Of a DNA stretch of 64,000 nucleotides, positions 52,500-64,000 are shown piece after piece. Position 1 is the first letter of the stretch; each line of letters starts with the position of its first letter. Made by a program: the position numbers and the translations under genes. Source of the DNA: Lunularia cruciata (taxonomy: Eukaryota; Streptophyta; Marchantiopsida; Lunulariales; Lunulariaceae); contig OX419756.1 in NCBI GenBank assembly GCA_948567375.1, positions 67,966,333-68,030,332 of the forward strand, given 5' to 3'. A model generated the notes under the pieces. The model was not told the origin of the DNA. It ran no database searches and saw nothing but the letters and a program-made list of their open reading frames with translations.

Positions 52500-52620
52500 T
52501 GACAACAAGAAGAAAGAAAATGATTCCCTATCAAACCGTACAACCGTACAAGGATAAGACATACGGTAAAATTGGGGGCTACGCCCCAATAGTGTCGGTG
52601 AGAGGAATCTGCCTTCGCCA
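52500..52620 (-). repeat. LINE 3' tail copy, inverted
   Basis: 'ccgtacaaggataagacata', then TTGGGGGCTACGCCCCAA and 'gagaggaatctgcc'. A diverged minus-strand copy of the hairpin tail, in which the hairpin stem is conserved although the loop bases have changed. Confidence 0.6.
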
Positions 52621-53689
52621 GAATGGGATTTCAATTGGCGATTCTACAGAACTTTCCGGATTTCTGTAAACTTTTGTACAGGTACCCTTAAACACAGTAA
52701 ACGATAAACGAATTGGATTCATTTATGGACGCTGCCTCAAAAGGGGGTTTCACGCTAGACTTCTTACTAATGCAAATTTGACGCGAATTTGAGTTCATTA
52801 CATTCTACGGGCTCCCCGTACCGGTAAAACTTTACATCAGGTTACAATTTCTACTTACTATAAAATTTACTTCGGCTCTGGACATCTCCCCTTAGAACTC
52901 AGATAACCCCTGCCTCGTTACCCCTAACACTTTTTACAGATTACCGGCACAATTTTCTGGGTGCCCATAAACCTGTAATTGACCCACTAATAGCGGGTTT
53001 CAATGTCCGCAGCCGTAAATATTTCATAAGAAAACTGGAAGGAGGGCCAGTGACTTTTAGCGGGGTGCCAACGTGAAATGCTCCCAATATTTAACGTGTA
53101 CATTGCATAGCCATAGACCGGCTATGGTCCATGTTTTCAAGAACCCATAATTGATAACCCGAGTCAGAGGGATTATGGAACCTCCCGTAAATATTCATTA
53201 TATATATTAATTAAATTTGAAATCCTTTCGCAAGGGTTGCTCCTGTAGATGTGAGATTTTGAAATGTTTCATTTCCTTACTCCTCGTTCCTTGGTTCCCT
53301 TGACCCGGGGAGGCTACAGGTCCTTTCTGACTTTTGGTTGTTATTAATTTTTTGATTTTTTTCCTCCCAAAAGCACACATGTATACTTCTTGTTCTAGTT
53401 GATACTTGTAGATGATGCAATTTAGGTTTATGGTGGTTGTGAGAATGCACCTACAAACTTGGGTTGGAATTTGAGTTTATTTCATTCAGAATGCTCCAAC
53501 TTAGTACCCGGAAACTGTTAGAAAGAGAATTGAAAAGGTACATGTGTGTTAAATTTGCTGATTTTAAGAATAACGTAGAGGAATGGTGTGAGGATGAGTG
53601 GGTCTGGGATGTCAAGGATTGGAGCTAAGAAGAGGAGGACATGGAATACAGATATGCTTTTGAAATGGTATGGATTTATCCACAAAAGG
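52621..53689. other. No recognisable gene
   Basis: AT-rich sequence with no open frame of note. Repeat-like sequence resumes near 53350. Confidence 0.4.
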
Positions 53690-54900
53690 CAATATTTGAA
53701 GTAATATCATGAAGTACAGAGTTTGTATTTAAAAAAAAGGTGTGCTTGATCCTATGGCATTTAAACAACTAGTGAGAATGGATATATGCTCCTTTGGTAC
53801 TTTAGTGAATTCACCCAAAGAGCACACTATCTTCAAAAGAAGGGAGGATCCAAGAAGATCTCAAACACAAGTGTGGTTGCAAGTTGCATTAGCACTGAAT
53901 TGATTTGGACATAATGAAAATGGAACTTGTGTTGCCAAGGAATGAACTTATGTGAAATTAGTTCAAGATCCACAACCGAATTTACTCAAACTATAATCAC
54001 TACCATATTGTCTATTCTTAGAAAGGAAGTGCAATGTCTAGGGAGTGAGGAGAGGGCTAGAATTCCATCTGTGTTTGCAAAGAAAGGGTTTCCAAGGTAT
54101 GTAGTGGGTGGCATGCTCCTTCCTTTGGCAAAACGGCCCACTATTGATGGGGAAGTTTACTTCAAGAGAAAGGGGTCATCATACTCAATCAATGCTCAGG
54201 TGATCTATGATGGCAAGAGCAGAATTATCCACTTCTTGGTAGGTAAACATAATTGTATATTCAGAGCATTGGTTTTGAATTTGAGGATATTGAATATTGA
54301 CATTTATGTCTAATGGTGATTAAAGATTGATTAATGAGTGGGTGGCTAATGACCGGTGTGACATTTTCTCAAGAATGCCCAATTCTTGTTGTGATATGGC
54401 ATGTTTAAAAATGTCATAGGGTTTGATCAGACCTAAATCACAAAGGCACCTACATAGCATTTGAAAGCCAATAGTATTTAATAGGAAATGTCGGAATGTG
54501 CCAATGAGTCATCTTGTACCTTTGTTCAAACAAGCTAACATGCAAGAAAAGAAGATTTCAACCAGTGTGTGGCTCAAACAAGGTCTTCAAATGAACATTG
54601 CATTGGTTTACTGAAAGCACATTAGTACTCTTTGTGGGAGTTGAGGGTTCAACTAAAAACCATGAAATGTAACTCCTATCTTTTCTAATAGATATCCACA
54701 TGTGTTATATTGCACATCTTTTCAATTAACAGATGCATTATGTGGGATGAGGAAGAGGAAATAGTTAGAGATGAAGTCGATGCCCTTCAGTTCATGAGTG
54801 TAGGTGCATCAAATCATCCCCACATGGAGGTTGGTGTTAGGAGCATTAGCTATATCAAAGAAGAAACAATGTAATTAGTTGTAGAGACTCACTTGGCATT
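53690..54900 (+). pseudogene. PIF/Harbinger-type transposase relic
   Basis: A cut-and-paste transposase of the DDE_Tnp_4 (HARBI1-like) kind. L-Q-V-A-L-A-L-N-x-F-G-H-N lies near 53876-53915. The best part is the open stretch 53927-54313: F-A-K-K-G-F-P-R-Y-V-V-G-G-M-L-L-P-L-A, where relatives have the catalytic Asp in 'GxVDGTLxPL', then Y-F-K-R-K-G-S-S-Y-S-I-N-A-Q-V-I-Y-D (second Asp region), and F-L-V-G-K. In this copy the first Asp is replaced by Met. Beyond the stop at about 54312, an I-D-I-H-M-C-Y-I-A-H-L-F helix and M-W-D-E-E-E-E-I near 54738-54765 mark the C-terminus. No terminal inverted repeats were identified. Confidence 0.7.
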
Positions 54901-55059
54901 AAACCGTGCACCTAGTGGATATTTGTATGAGCCCTATTAATGAATAAAGTAAAATTGTCTTGCCCAATGATTTTTATATATGGTTGATGAAATCTCTTTG
55001 CTCAATTTTGAATAGATCCTCCCATTTGATAGTGTGTTTGCTCACAACATGTGTGGGTT

Positions 55060-55450
55060 TACTTCTATGGAGTAGGGGCGCTTGTTGGATCATGAGTTGG
55101 ATCCACCCAATATTGGGAGTGGATCAGGCAAATGTTGGATTGGTTTTGCTTGGTTGTGGACTAGAGGAATTGTTGGAGCCCAACTCTTTGAGATTATAGG
55201 TGTAATTGCCTAACACCTTCTCCACTACCTAGGTCCACCAAGGTTGGTTAATCTGCCTTGGTTTTTGGATGAATTTTATTAACTAGGTATGGGTCCACTT
55301 GGATTTTGAGTGGACTTGCCCAAGGTGGATATGGATCCACTCAGGTTTGGGTTTCTTTTCACAACTTTTGTGTGGATTTGCTTTTGGTAGGGTGGATGCA
55401 CTTGGGTTTGGGTAGAATTTTCCTAGCTTGTGGTTGGGTCACTCAATTCA
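55060..55450. repeat. Diverged repeat rich in GTGGATnCACTTGG motifs
   Basis: Variants of 'ggatccactcaggtttgggt' and 'tggatttgcttttgg' recur every 40-60 bp. The units are too diverged for exact bounds. The overlapping open frames (54960-55199 and 55306-55566) are translations of these repeats. Confidence 0.4.
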
Positions 55451-55849
55451 TTGATGTTGTTGCTCATTTACATGCTAGAGTCACACATGTATGTGGATTT
55501 GAACTGCTTGTTGGTGTGGTATTGATGGCAATTATTGTATGCTTGGGGAGGGTTTTGGGCCAATAGAGGTGTTCAATGAAGTTAGGGACTTAAGTGCAAG
55601 TGCTCCCAATATAGGAGATTGTTCATTCATGTGAAGTGGGTATGCTCATTTGGGAAATTTTAAATTTTGATGGGCCTTCATTAGAAGGCAAATTGTGGCG
55701 GAACAATCAAAGTCAATACCACATAGGACCGGAATTCCCTACAAGTTGGGAAATTAAGATACATAGGACGGGACAGAAGTCAAGAAATCAAGATAGGACT
55801 TTCATGCAAAGGAGCAAATAGAAATTGGTATTTTAGGATCAAGCTTTGT

Positions 55850-56500
55850 TCTAGAAGTTTAGGGAGAGATGCCATTCATATCACGGAGCGGGTAGAACTT
55901 GACCATTTAGAGGGAACCAAATTTACAAATGGAGCTTGATTCTCAAAAATTGGGAGAGAGGTCATTCCTATAGAGTCCAAGATAGAAATTGAGAGGAGAG
56001 AGAGAAGTAGATTCTACAAAGAGGCCAAGATAGAAATCAAGAAGAGAGAGGAAACTAGACTTTGCAAATAGAGACCATTTTCAAACGTTTGGGGAGAGAG
56101 GTCATTCAATGTTTGGGACCAAAAAAGAACTCAAGAGTTGTGAGGAGAATATACTCAAAGATCAAAAGATGATATTTATAAATCTTGAGAGAGGCAATTC
56201 CTTTAGAGGACCAGACATAATTCAAGAGGGAAGTAGACTCTATGAACAAGGATGTATATTTTAAATTTAAAGAGAGTGCATTTAGTGTCTAGGACCACAT
56301 AGAACTTGAGAGTTGTGAGTGAAATAGACTCAAAGAACAGAGACAATTTACAAAAATCCTCAAAGGGGCATTTCTCATTGAGGACCAAACATAACTCAAT
56401 AGTTGTGAACAAAGTACACTCTACAAATAGAGATAATTTACAAAACTCAAGAGAGAGGCCATTCCCCTAGAGGACCATATAGAAATTGAGAGGTGAGTTT
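55850..56500. repeat. Tandem repeat array, period about 87-90 bp
   Basis: The marker 'aggacca-a-a-aa-tcaaagagttgtga' starts near 56119, 56207, 56294, 56381 and 56471, with more diverged units to the left. Each unit ends with 'gagagaggccattccctta'. Because the period is close to a multiple of three, one minus-strand frame (56203-56412) stays open and is itself repeated. This does not show that it is coding. Confidence 0.7.
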
Positions 56501-58189
56501 GGAAATAAGGAAACAAGGGATCTGCACATTGTGCATTTAGAAAGGCAAAAGATGACAAACATCCCAGATTATGCAAAGTGTTTGGACTCTCCAAAGGAGG
56601 ACATAGGACATAGGGACATAGGGAAGGTTATTGGTTGATTAAATTCAACATTGTGTGTGATGAAATGACCCAAATAAATTTTGCATGGCTCTATAATACC
56701 CAAGTTAGAGATGCAATCAAATGCATTTGTGAGGCAAACCTTGATGCATTGGGTTTGAAGATAAGTGTTGGGTTATAATACCCTAGCCCCAATGTAAGTC
56801 CCCGTCTCAATTTACCCATTCAAATTTCCTATAGTTTTGGAATTTTACAGCTTTTTCAAGTTTTGCAATTGTTGATTTCTATGGAAGCAATTTAGAACAC
56901 TAACCCTATTTTTATGAGCAAACATCCTCCTTTGCAAGCAGATTTGGCTGAGTGAATCTAGCCCGTGCTAAGCAGATCTACCTCTAAAGCAACAAGATCC
57001 ACCTCTCACTCAAGCGGATCTACTATGCAAGAAGATCCCTCCCTTGTGCAAGCAAACCCATTTTCAACAATAGATAGAAACATCTTCTATGAGCAATTCC
57101 ACCCACAAAATTTTTTAATTCTTTGCAATCTGCCTTTTTTCCTTGTAGGTTGCTTTGTGTATAGAGTTTGCATGCACATGGGAGAAGGTCACCCACATAG
57201 GAATAATACATGGAAAACCTTCCACTCTAAGGCTTGGGAGCATTCAAGATGCATTTGCTTTGGCAAGAGGTAATATGCCGTAAAGGAGATATGTTCCACA
57301 CCAATTGATCAAGGAGTGGTTTCTTGGGAGAGACTTCACACCCAAGAGATTGCCTGCAAATGCATCTATCTAGCATGGAGAGCATTCTTTTAGATGCTCA
57401 GTTTGCTTCTTATTCCCAATAGGAGGCCAAAGGTGGTACATGGACATTCCATTCTCTATATGACCACAAAGTTGTTGCATGTTGATCAGGACTATGATTG
57501 GGCAAAGCTTATATTACCAATTTTGGTGGCCAAGATATGGTACTTATAGAAATAGTTGAGGCATCTACATGGTAGGTGGTACAAGATGAGCTTTGTGGAT
57601 CAGTACTTGACACATTTGTTCTTTGAGAGCGGGCTTATAGTGAGGACAAGGTCACATATGATCAGCCCGGAGGTGAGCATGCCTATGTCCATGCTTTGGT
57701 AAAGGGATCAGCGGAAGGAGAGAGTGATCATCAATAGGATGAACATAAGGTCAGTTAATGTTTTTATTTTGGTCTTTCTTTATAGATTTTCCTCTCCATT
57801 TTGATAGATGCTTTGTTTAGCACTAACCAATTACATGATGTATATGAGTATTGTACAACTATTGATCAAGAATTATTTATATTGTGTTTGAGCTGAATCC
57901 AACAAGGAATCTATAAGATTCTTCATCTTTGTTAGATTCTTTTCTTCCTTTACAGATTCACTACAGATTACTCATATCTAGTTGCACATTAGGCATTGAT
58001 GAAGTTGTTTGTGTTTTCATGGAAGCATACTATGACTATTGTGATCCTCACCTCTTTCCAAAGCACACCTTTTTCTTTTTCTTGTAAGGCTTAAATAGAA
58101 AGTGTAGAAAGAGTCATTTAGTAGTAACCAAGATGGGAAGTAAATGGTAGATTACCTTCCACCCCAAGAGGAACTACACCTTCAAGAGG
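56501..58189. other. Unrecognised repeat-like sequence
   Basis: Broken plus-strand reading around 57400-57760 contains N-R-R-P-K-V-V-H-G-H-S-I-L-Y and D-Q-Y-L-T-H-L-F. It looks like the N-terminal part of a plant retroelement protein and may belong to element F, but I cannot prove it. Confidence 0.3.
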
Positions 58190-61100
58190 AAGATGACATG
58201 GAAGGGATATGCCATGGAAGAACTAGTGGTAGTAGATCTTGACCAAGGGCAAGAAGCATGGCTCTCCAAGAAGGAAGGTTGTCAGACAAGACAACCTTTG
58301 GCAAGGAAACCCTTCACTTGGGAGATCTTCAAGCTGAAGATAGACCTTTGCCCTTGGATGAAGTTTGGCCATAAAAGTTCCTTGGCTTGAAAGGCACTCT
58401 ACCTAAAGTTTCATAAATAAGTATGGCATTAATAGATCAAGAACCACAATTAATTACCATTTCAATTGTATTGACCATTTACATGTGTGAGTAGCAATGG
58501 CTCACCAAAGTGCACGCTTACCAAAAGTTCATAATGGTTGGACAAACATCTTAAATACCCACTTGGGCTTGGATCCTTTTCACTTTTGCAAAATCAAACT
58601 AAGTGAGACTAATTGTGCTTCTTGCACTCTTGGCAAGAAGTTCTACTTAGACCTTTGAATTTTGAGAGAGTGTGTCTGTGTGAGGAGAGAGAGGAAGCAA
58701 GTAAGAGAAGTGGGAATGACAAAAGGACAAAAGAGAAAGGAAATGGCTATCCCAATTGCACCAAGGAGAATTCAAAGTGCACCAAAATTTATCATCAAAT
58801 CCCCAAGATTAATGGAGTGGGGCATGTATTGTAGATAGGAACTGGTACATAGTAAGAAGCTTGAATTCTTGCTATGGAATTAGGAATTGAGAGATCATGC
58901 AATGTTGCATGAAATTAGAGATAACCATGATCCAAGGCTAGAGAATCTGAGAGTGAACCTCTTTTCTTAGACCAAAGAGTGTTGGGCCCTAGGGGCCTAG
59001 CAATTTACCTATGGCATAACTCTAGATGGTGTATGGTCTTGGCTAGACTTGGCCATTGAGGCCAAGTTCAAAGCCACTTTTAGAGATAGGAAGACTAAAA
59101 ATGGTTGGTCTATTCCCAATATTAAAGATCCTACAAAGGAGATCCTAGATGAGTCAATCATGAAGTTATTCAAATCCCAAAAGAACAAATTACCTAAACA
59201 ATAGCTAGGTGGGTTTCTTTTGAGTACTTATACCAAGGAATGCTTGTGAATTGGGCAGCAATGTTTTAGGCAAGGGCAAGGAAACTTGTACAAACAATGA
59301 ATGAGGAAGGAGGAGTAACTTTGGTGTCCCTTTTCATCATCCATTTCTACTTGGAAAAGGATTTTCTAACCTTAGAAGAGTACAAGAAGTACCCAATCAA
59401 TTCTTCCCTATAGGACATTTTGACAAACCTAAGGAAAGAGCACTCATGGTACAAAAGTACAAAAGTGGAGTTTGCCCACACAAGGAAGTATGGAAGTGAA
59501 AGAAGCATATAATACCTAGGGTTCAAGAGAAAAGGCAGTAGGAGATTGCCACAGAGCCAATACTTTGGAAATGATCTGTGCCTCCTTCAAGGCCAAAGGC
59601 AAAAGCTACAAAAGAGGACAAGGAGGATCCTTGTGGAGGAAGAAGGGGAGAACAAAGAAGAACATAGGGCCATAGCCAGATCCTACTTCAATAGCCAACA
59701 AAAAATCCTTTAGAAGAATCATAATATTTTTAGACAAGGAGGTGGTTAAAGATCAAGAAGGTGGAGAAGTACAATCCACCCTAACACAAACTCCACCACA
59801 AACAAACAACTTATTAGAGGAAGAATGAATGCTCACTCTTAGATGATATGATCAAAAAGTATGATACCTTGTTCCCATCCATATGGGAAGTGGAGCTAAG
59901 GGAGGAAGGAGTCCTCTATGTTGAAGAGGTGCTCAAGGTAGAATGTGCAACCTCCTACTCGGACAAAGAGGATTTTTAGGCCAAAAGTGGAATTTAGGAA
60001 GAAGACAATAAGCCAGATGAAGGGTCATCCAAGACGGAAGTACCGACCACAATAGAATTGGTATCCAATCAATGAGCATCAACTATCTTTGTCAAGATCA
60101 AGAGAGACAAGAGTGGACTCCCAGCTTTGTTCAAAATAGGGAGAGGGGAGATTTTGAGCAAAAAGGAGACTAGACCGGTCATGGTGGTGCCACTTTCACA
60201 ACTAGTGGTGTACAAAGTCAGTCTAGCCTTGAAATAAATAGAACAATTCCTCCCCACATACACATAGTCTCACAAGGGATCACCAACCATGTAACTCTCA
60301 TCAAGCATCTTCATCAAGTAGTGCCAAGAGTAAACAAAGAGAAGATGAAGGCAAGAAAGGAACTAAAAGAAGTATGTGCCCAAAATTTGGAGGTGGGAAA
60401 ATGGAGTAATGACTTGGTGCATGAAGTGGCCAAGCTCAAGGAAGAAAGCTCAAAGAAGATTGCAAAAGAAAGGATGATGAAGTAGAGATGTCTAACTTGA
60501 AGGAAGAAGAAACACATCAATGACTTAAGTTTGAGGAATAGGTAAAGGCCCAAGCAAAAGAAACTGATGCACTCAAGGAAGAAGCAGAAAAGGTGGGGTG
60601 CACTTGTAGCAGCAGACTTTTTTCATCAAGAGGATCTATGAGTAGCCAACATCCAAGTAGGAAACTTGTGGAGAATATGAAGCAAAAGGAGGAACAAATG
60701 CAAGAAGGATATGGTGGCCATTCAAGGGGGAAATTGTGGATAAGATGGAGAAAAGTCAAACCCAATTCAATGTGGAGAAGACTACAATTTTGGCAAGGAT
60801 GGAGATTGCATAGGACCATTTGGAAGAGATCACAAAAGAGGGACTTGGTGCTTCCTTAAAGAAATTGAAGGCTTGGGACTCTAGATCCCAAGCAAATGCA
60901 TTAATCATGAAGACCTACTTGGATGAGCGCTTGTAGCAATTAGTTGATAAATTACTCAAACACACCTTAAAGAAATTCAAGGATGCCACAAAAGTACTAC
61001 TAGCAAAAATTGTTTGGGACAAGGAGTTGGTAGAATTGTTGATCAAAATTTGTAAAGGCAAAGGAAGTTCCTTGCAGTAGATTTAGGAGTAAGATTATTA

Positions 61101-62176
61101 CAAGCCCAAGGGAAAGAGGTAGAAATTTGCTAAGTGTAGAACACATCCTCATTCTAAAATTCTCTTTAGCTTCAAACTCTACCTTTGTCCTAATATGTAT
61201 CTTTGACAAGAAAAAATTTGTGAATTAAGCCAATTTTATAGCCAATGATTGCAAGAGTGTAATTACTTGTAAAGTAAATGACAAGATGTAGTTGTGATTG
61301 GCAATAGTTGCACAATCACTTGTTAATTGTGCTTAAGATGAGATAAATATGTAGGATTAGTGATAAGCAGAGTAGGTGTAATTAGAAGATATCTAGCACT
61401 CTTAGCTACTAATCATCTTCATCTTGAGAGTAGGAAATTATATATATGGATTACGACCCATAGGTCCACTTCTTTTAGAAGTATTCAGCTCAAGAATCTC
61501 TTTTCAGTCTTTGTGTTGGATTGACTTTTCTTGCATCTTTGATTGTACACTTGGTCAAGTAGAGTGAGGAATCTTGTAATAGGAGTGTGTATTTGAGTAC
61601 CTACTTAGGAAACTTGCATTGAATCAAGGAAGTTACCCTTGACATTTTGAACAAGTGAGTCAATATGAGGAGGGTTTTGGGATCAATGGAGCATTAAGAG
61701 TACCATAGAATAGAAAAGCCAAGTAGATAGCTGATTTTGAACTTAGTTGGGATTGCTTTCTTTGGGAAGAGATGTGTGCAGTCAATGACAATATCAGGAT
61801 GAAAGAACCTTTGGCCTAAAAATGGATCTTTGGGGTGAAATATACCTATAGGAAGGGACTAGCTACCATAGTAAAAGAGGCTCTTTAAGAGGAAGAGACC
61901 TTAGGCATGAAGTGCACCACCACTATCAAGGGCTTGCTAGATTAGATCTTTTGATTGAATGGTTGTAAATTACCTTTTTCTATAAGATGCCACATTGGGT
62001 ATCCCTACACTCTTCTAGGAGTGGTTTTTGCCTAAGAGGTTAAACATGCAAGAATAGACAACTACTGACATTGTGATACTTTATCTTCATTTCTAGTCAT
62101 TGCCAACCTGTATCTTCATGGGGACAACCTCTTCTTACCAATTATACTATTAGTTTGTTGATGTTGGGTTGTCACA
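58190..62176 (+). mobile_element. Element F: older relative of element E
   Basis: The right end GTTGGGTTGTCACA (62163-62176) matches the end of E. The preceding 150 bp share 'cctaagaggttaaa' and 'cctgtatctt-atggggacaa' with E's terminal segment. Inside, F-R-D-R-K-T-K-N-G-W with K-D-P (59080-59135), then V-N-W-A-A-M-F and F-I-I-H-F-Y-L (59250-59355) parallel E. A long helical, Lys/Glu-rich part follows (60340-60880), broken by many stops. The left end could not be located. More decayed than E. Confidence 0.55.
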
Positions 62177-62929
62177 ATCACCTTTCTGCTCCCTTTTGTG
62201 TTTTTGGTGTTTTAGCACATGTGTTCATATCACATGATGTGATGTAATCTATATCTAGATCTCTAATGCTTTGCTCTACTTCCCTTGTTCTCTTAGTGAT
62301 TTCATACTTTTTGGACTTCATAAGTCTCTACTTGCACCGTAAATTTATTTCTACTTTTCATATGCATGTTGTTCTATTTCTACATTTCAGAGGCATATTA
62401 TTGGTATATAGGTATTAATCTACACATGTTTCTAGGTAAGGTTTATTTATGATATCATTTGATCATATGTTTACTATCTTGCAATTGTTACATAACTTGC
62501 ATCTCACTTGCATTTAATCAGTTCTAAATCTCCTGTCCCTCAAACGGCTTCTATCCTCATTTCTCTATATTGATTGCACATATTTAGTTTACGTTTTATC
62601 CAAACTCCATATACATTTAATGAGATCTGGATTCCATATGCACAAAATGAGTTCTGGATCCATCTTGCTTTAAAGGGATTTTGCTCTCATGTCCTAATAG
62701 ACTAATTTCTTTTGTGTAACACTTCACTACTAGTTATAATGCCCATAATGCAGAATATATTTTGGTTGTTTCATTTCAGGAATGTTCATTCAAGCATGCT
62801 ATGTATCTGTGCACATGTCTACTAATTGGGAGTAATTCACATACTGAGTCTTTGCAAGACCATTTCCCCATGATCAAACACTACAATGCCCTTTTCTGAA
62901 TGTTGAGCTATTAGAGGTTCCCGTCTCCC
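62177..62929. other. No recognisable gene
   Basis: AT-rich sequence with short open frames only. Confidence 0.4.
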
Positions 62930-63640
62930 AATTTTGCTTGTCTAGAGAGTTGTCAAGAGATGGGTTGGATAGGATGGATGTGGATTCTATACTAGAGGTT
63001 GAATTCAAAGATAGGGATCTTGTAGACAATGAGGAGGAGCATACTCATGAGCATGACCTATTGGAGAGAGAATGTGTATTTAATTATAAGGAGCATGTGC
63101 TGGACCAAGATATATCGGAGAGAGAGTGCATTCTTCTTGCATGAGACCATGCTCTAGTAGAGCAAGAGGAGTCAGATGTGGGATTTACCACGGATGCAAG
63201 AGCAAGAGTGGAAAGACTGGCCAAGTTAGACATAGAGGTGGCTTGGCAAAAGAGTATAGTTGAGGCTTCAGGGAATTAGGAGGAGTTAACCCGACAAGAG
63301 TTTACTCTTGAGCACAAAAGGTTGGAGAGGACTCGAGCTGAGTTAAAAAAAAAGTCAGAATAGTCTTCATGAGATGAGGATGGCTTTAAACATAGTCACT
63401 AGCTAAACTCAAATGTAGACTCGGATTGGTGATTGGATGGCGATGATCATTCTTAGACAAATGATGTGAGGAGAGATTCCTAGATGACTCAAATTGATGA
63501 TGTGGGAAGATTTTTCTAGCTGATCCAAATGAAGGATTTACTCAAAGTCACTTGGGTGACTTAGACAAATGATACAAGGTAAGACACTCAAACTCAAATG
63601 ACTCAAACTTATGACAGTGAGAGGATCAGGCAAGAGTCTT
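62930..63640 (+). pseudogene. Acidic, repeat-containing reading-frame relic
   Basis: An open stretch of 68 codons (62938-63144), then the same frame with stops. The residues H-D-L-L-E-R-E-C-V-F and Q-D-I-S-E-R-E-C-I-L form two copies of a roughly 21-residue unit, followed by a helical Glu/Arg-rich segment with A-R-V-E-R-L-A-K-L-D. No domain is recognised. It could be the remnant of another coiled-coil retroelement protein. Confidence 0.3.
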
Positions 63641-64000
63641 TGCCTAGAGTAAGGCCCAAAACTACAATCTTCCTTCATTGTTCCCTTGGGTAGATGATGC
63701 AAGGAATAAACATGGTAGATTGGTTGGGTTGTCTAGAAGATGTGTGATTGATTGGTGCCATTTATCATAGGTAGCATGCTAGTTGTGTAGAATATAGCTA
63801 GCACACACAAAGAGAGATAGGCTTAGAATCCATACGCTATGATACCACAGTCTAGAACTCAAAAATTTTAGGCATTTTGTTTGACACACTTTCAGGTTAT
63901 TATATGGTCCAATTCTACAAAGAGCAAGTTGGAATTTTTCCTTCACTCTAAGTAGACATCTTGCTTGTTGCTGGTGGGAATAAATAACAAGGCTCAACTT

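Noticed and set aside
54960..55566. Two plus-strand open frames rich in Gly, Trp and Leu
   Set aside because: They translate the degenerate 'gtggatccacttgg' repeats and change frame between units, so they are not genes.
1..64000. tRNA, rRNA, CRISPR array, riboswitch or organellar insertion
   Set aside because: I looked for cloverleaf-like tRNA box A/B pairs, rRNA-like conserved blocks and regularly spaced repeats and saw none. The sequence is eukaryotic nuclear.

Overview
The window looks like nuclear DNA of a land plant with a large, repeat-filled genome. A gymnosperm or another non-angiosperm is my guess, with low confidence. It is AT-rich and dominated by nested, decayed transposable elements. 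The one gene that looks intact is a three-exon plant DOMON-cytochrome b561 gene at 48924-50762 (+). I found no tRNA, rRNA, CRISPR or organellar insertion.

Layout. 240-2530 (+) is a decayed Ty3/gypsy gag-PR-RT (element D). 3476-5172 is a rearranged chromovirus piece whose two LTR arms face each other (element C). 5173-13054 is mostly unrecognised sequence with LINE 3' tails, a LINE 3' fragment and a perfect 23-bp hairpin. 13055-31450 is a three-layer nest on which most of the interest rests. The outer layer is a minus-strand coiled-coil element (H). Into it went a minus-strand chromovirus (A, 14038-29152). Into A's 5' LTR went a plus-strand Ty3/gypsy element (B, 19094-28962).

B is the main discovery. 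Between its protease and reverse transcriptase, in the RT reading frame, it encodes a C5 cytosine DNA methyltransferase domain (23718-24700). Its integrase ends in a PHD finger (27989-28132). A retrotransposon carrying both a DNA-methylation writer and a chromatin reader is unusual. The copy is broken by stops and frameshifts, and its ends look circularly permuted.

33640-43310 is a minus-strand LINE with an R2-like layout (N-terminal zinc finger, RT, C-terminal Cys/His motif and an apparent restriction-like nuclease). It is interrupted by a hAT-like DNA transposon (G, 39757-42321, matching TIRs) and by element E (33793-37574, TG...CA ends, GCAAG target duplication). E, H and F (58190-62176) encode the same unrecognised coiled-coil protein and no visible polymerase, so they form a non-autonomous family. 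43311-53690 is the gene-bearing low-repeat stretch around the cytochrome b561 gene. 53690-54900 is a PIF/Harbinger transposase relic, and 55060-56500 holds two tandem-repeat fields.

Regulation. The LTR of the A/C chromovirus family carries perfect alternating GAA/TTC heat-shock-element arrays close upstream of a TATAAATA box, suggesting a heat-inducible promoter. LINE 3' tails with the hairpin GGGGCTTAGCCCC recur seven times in both orientations.
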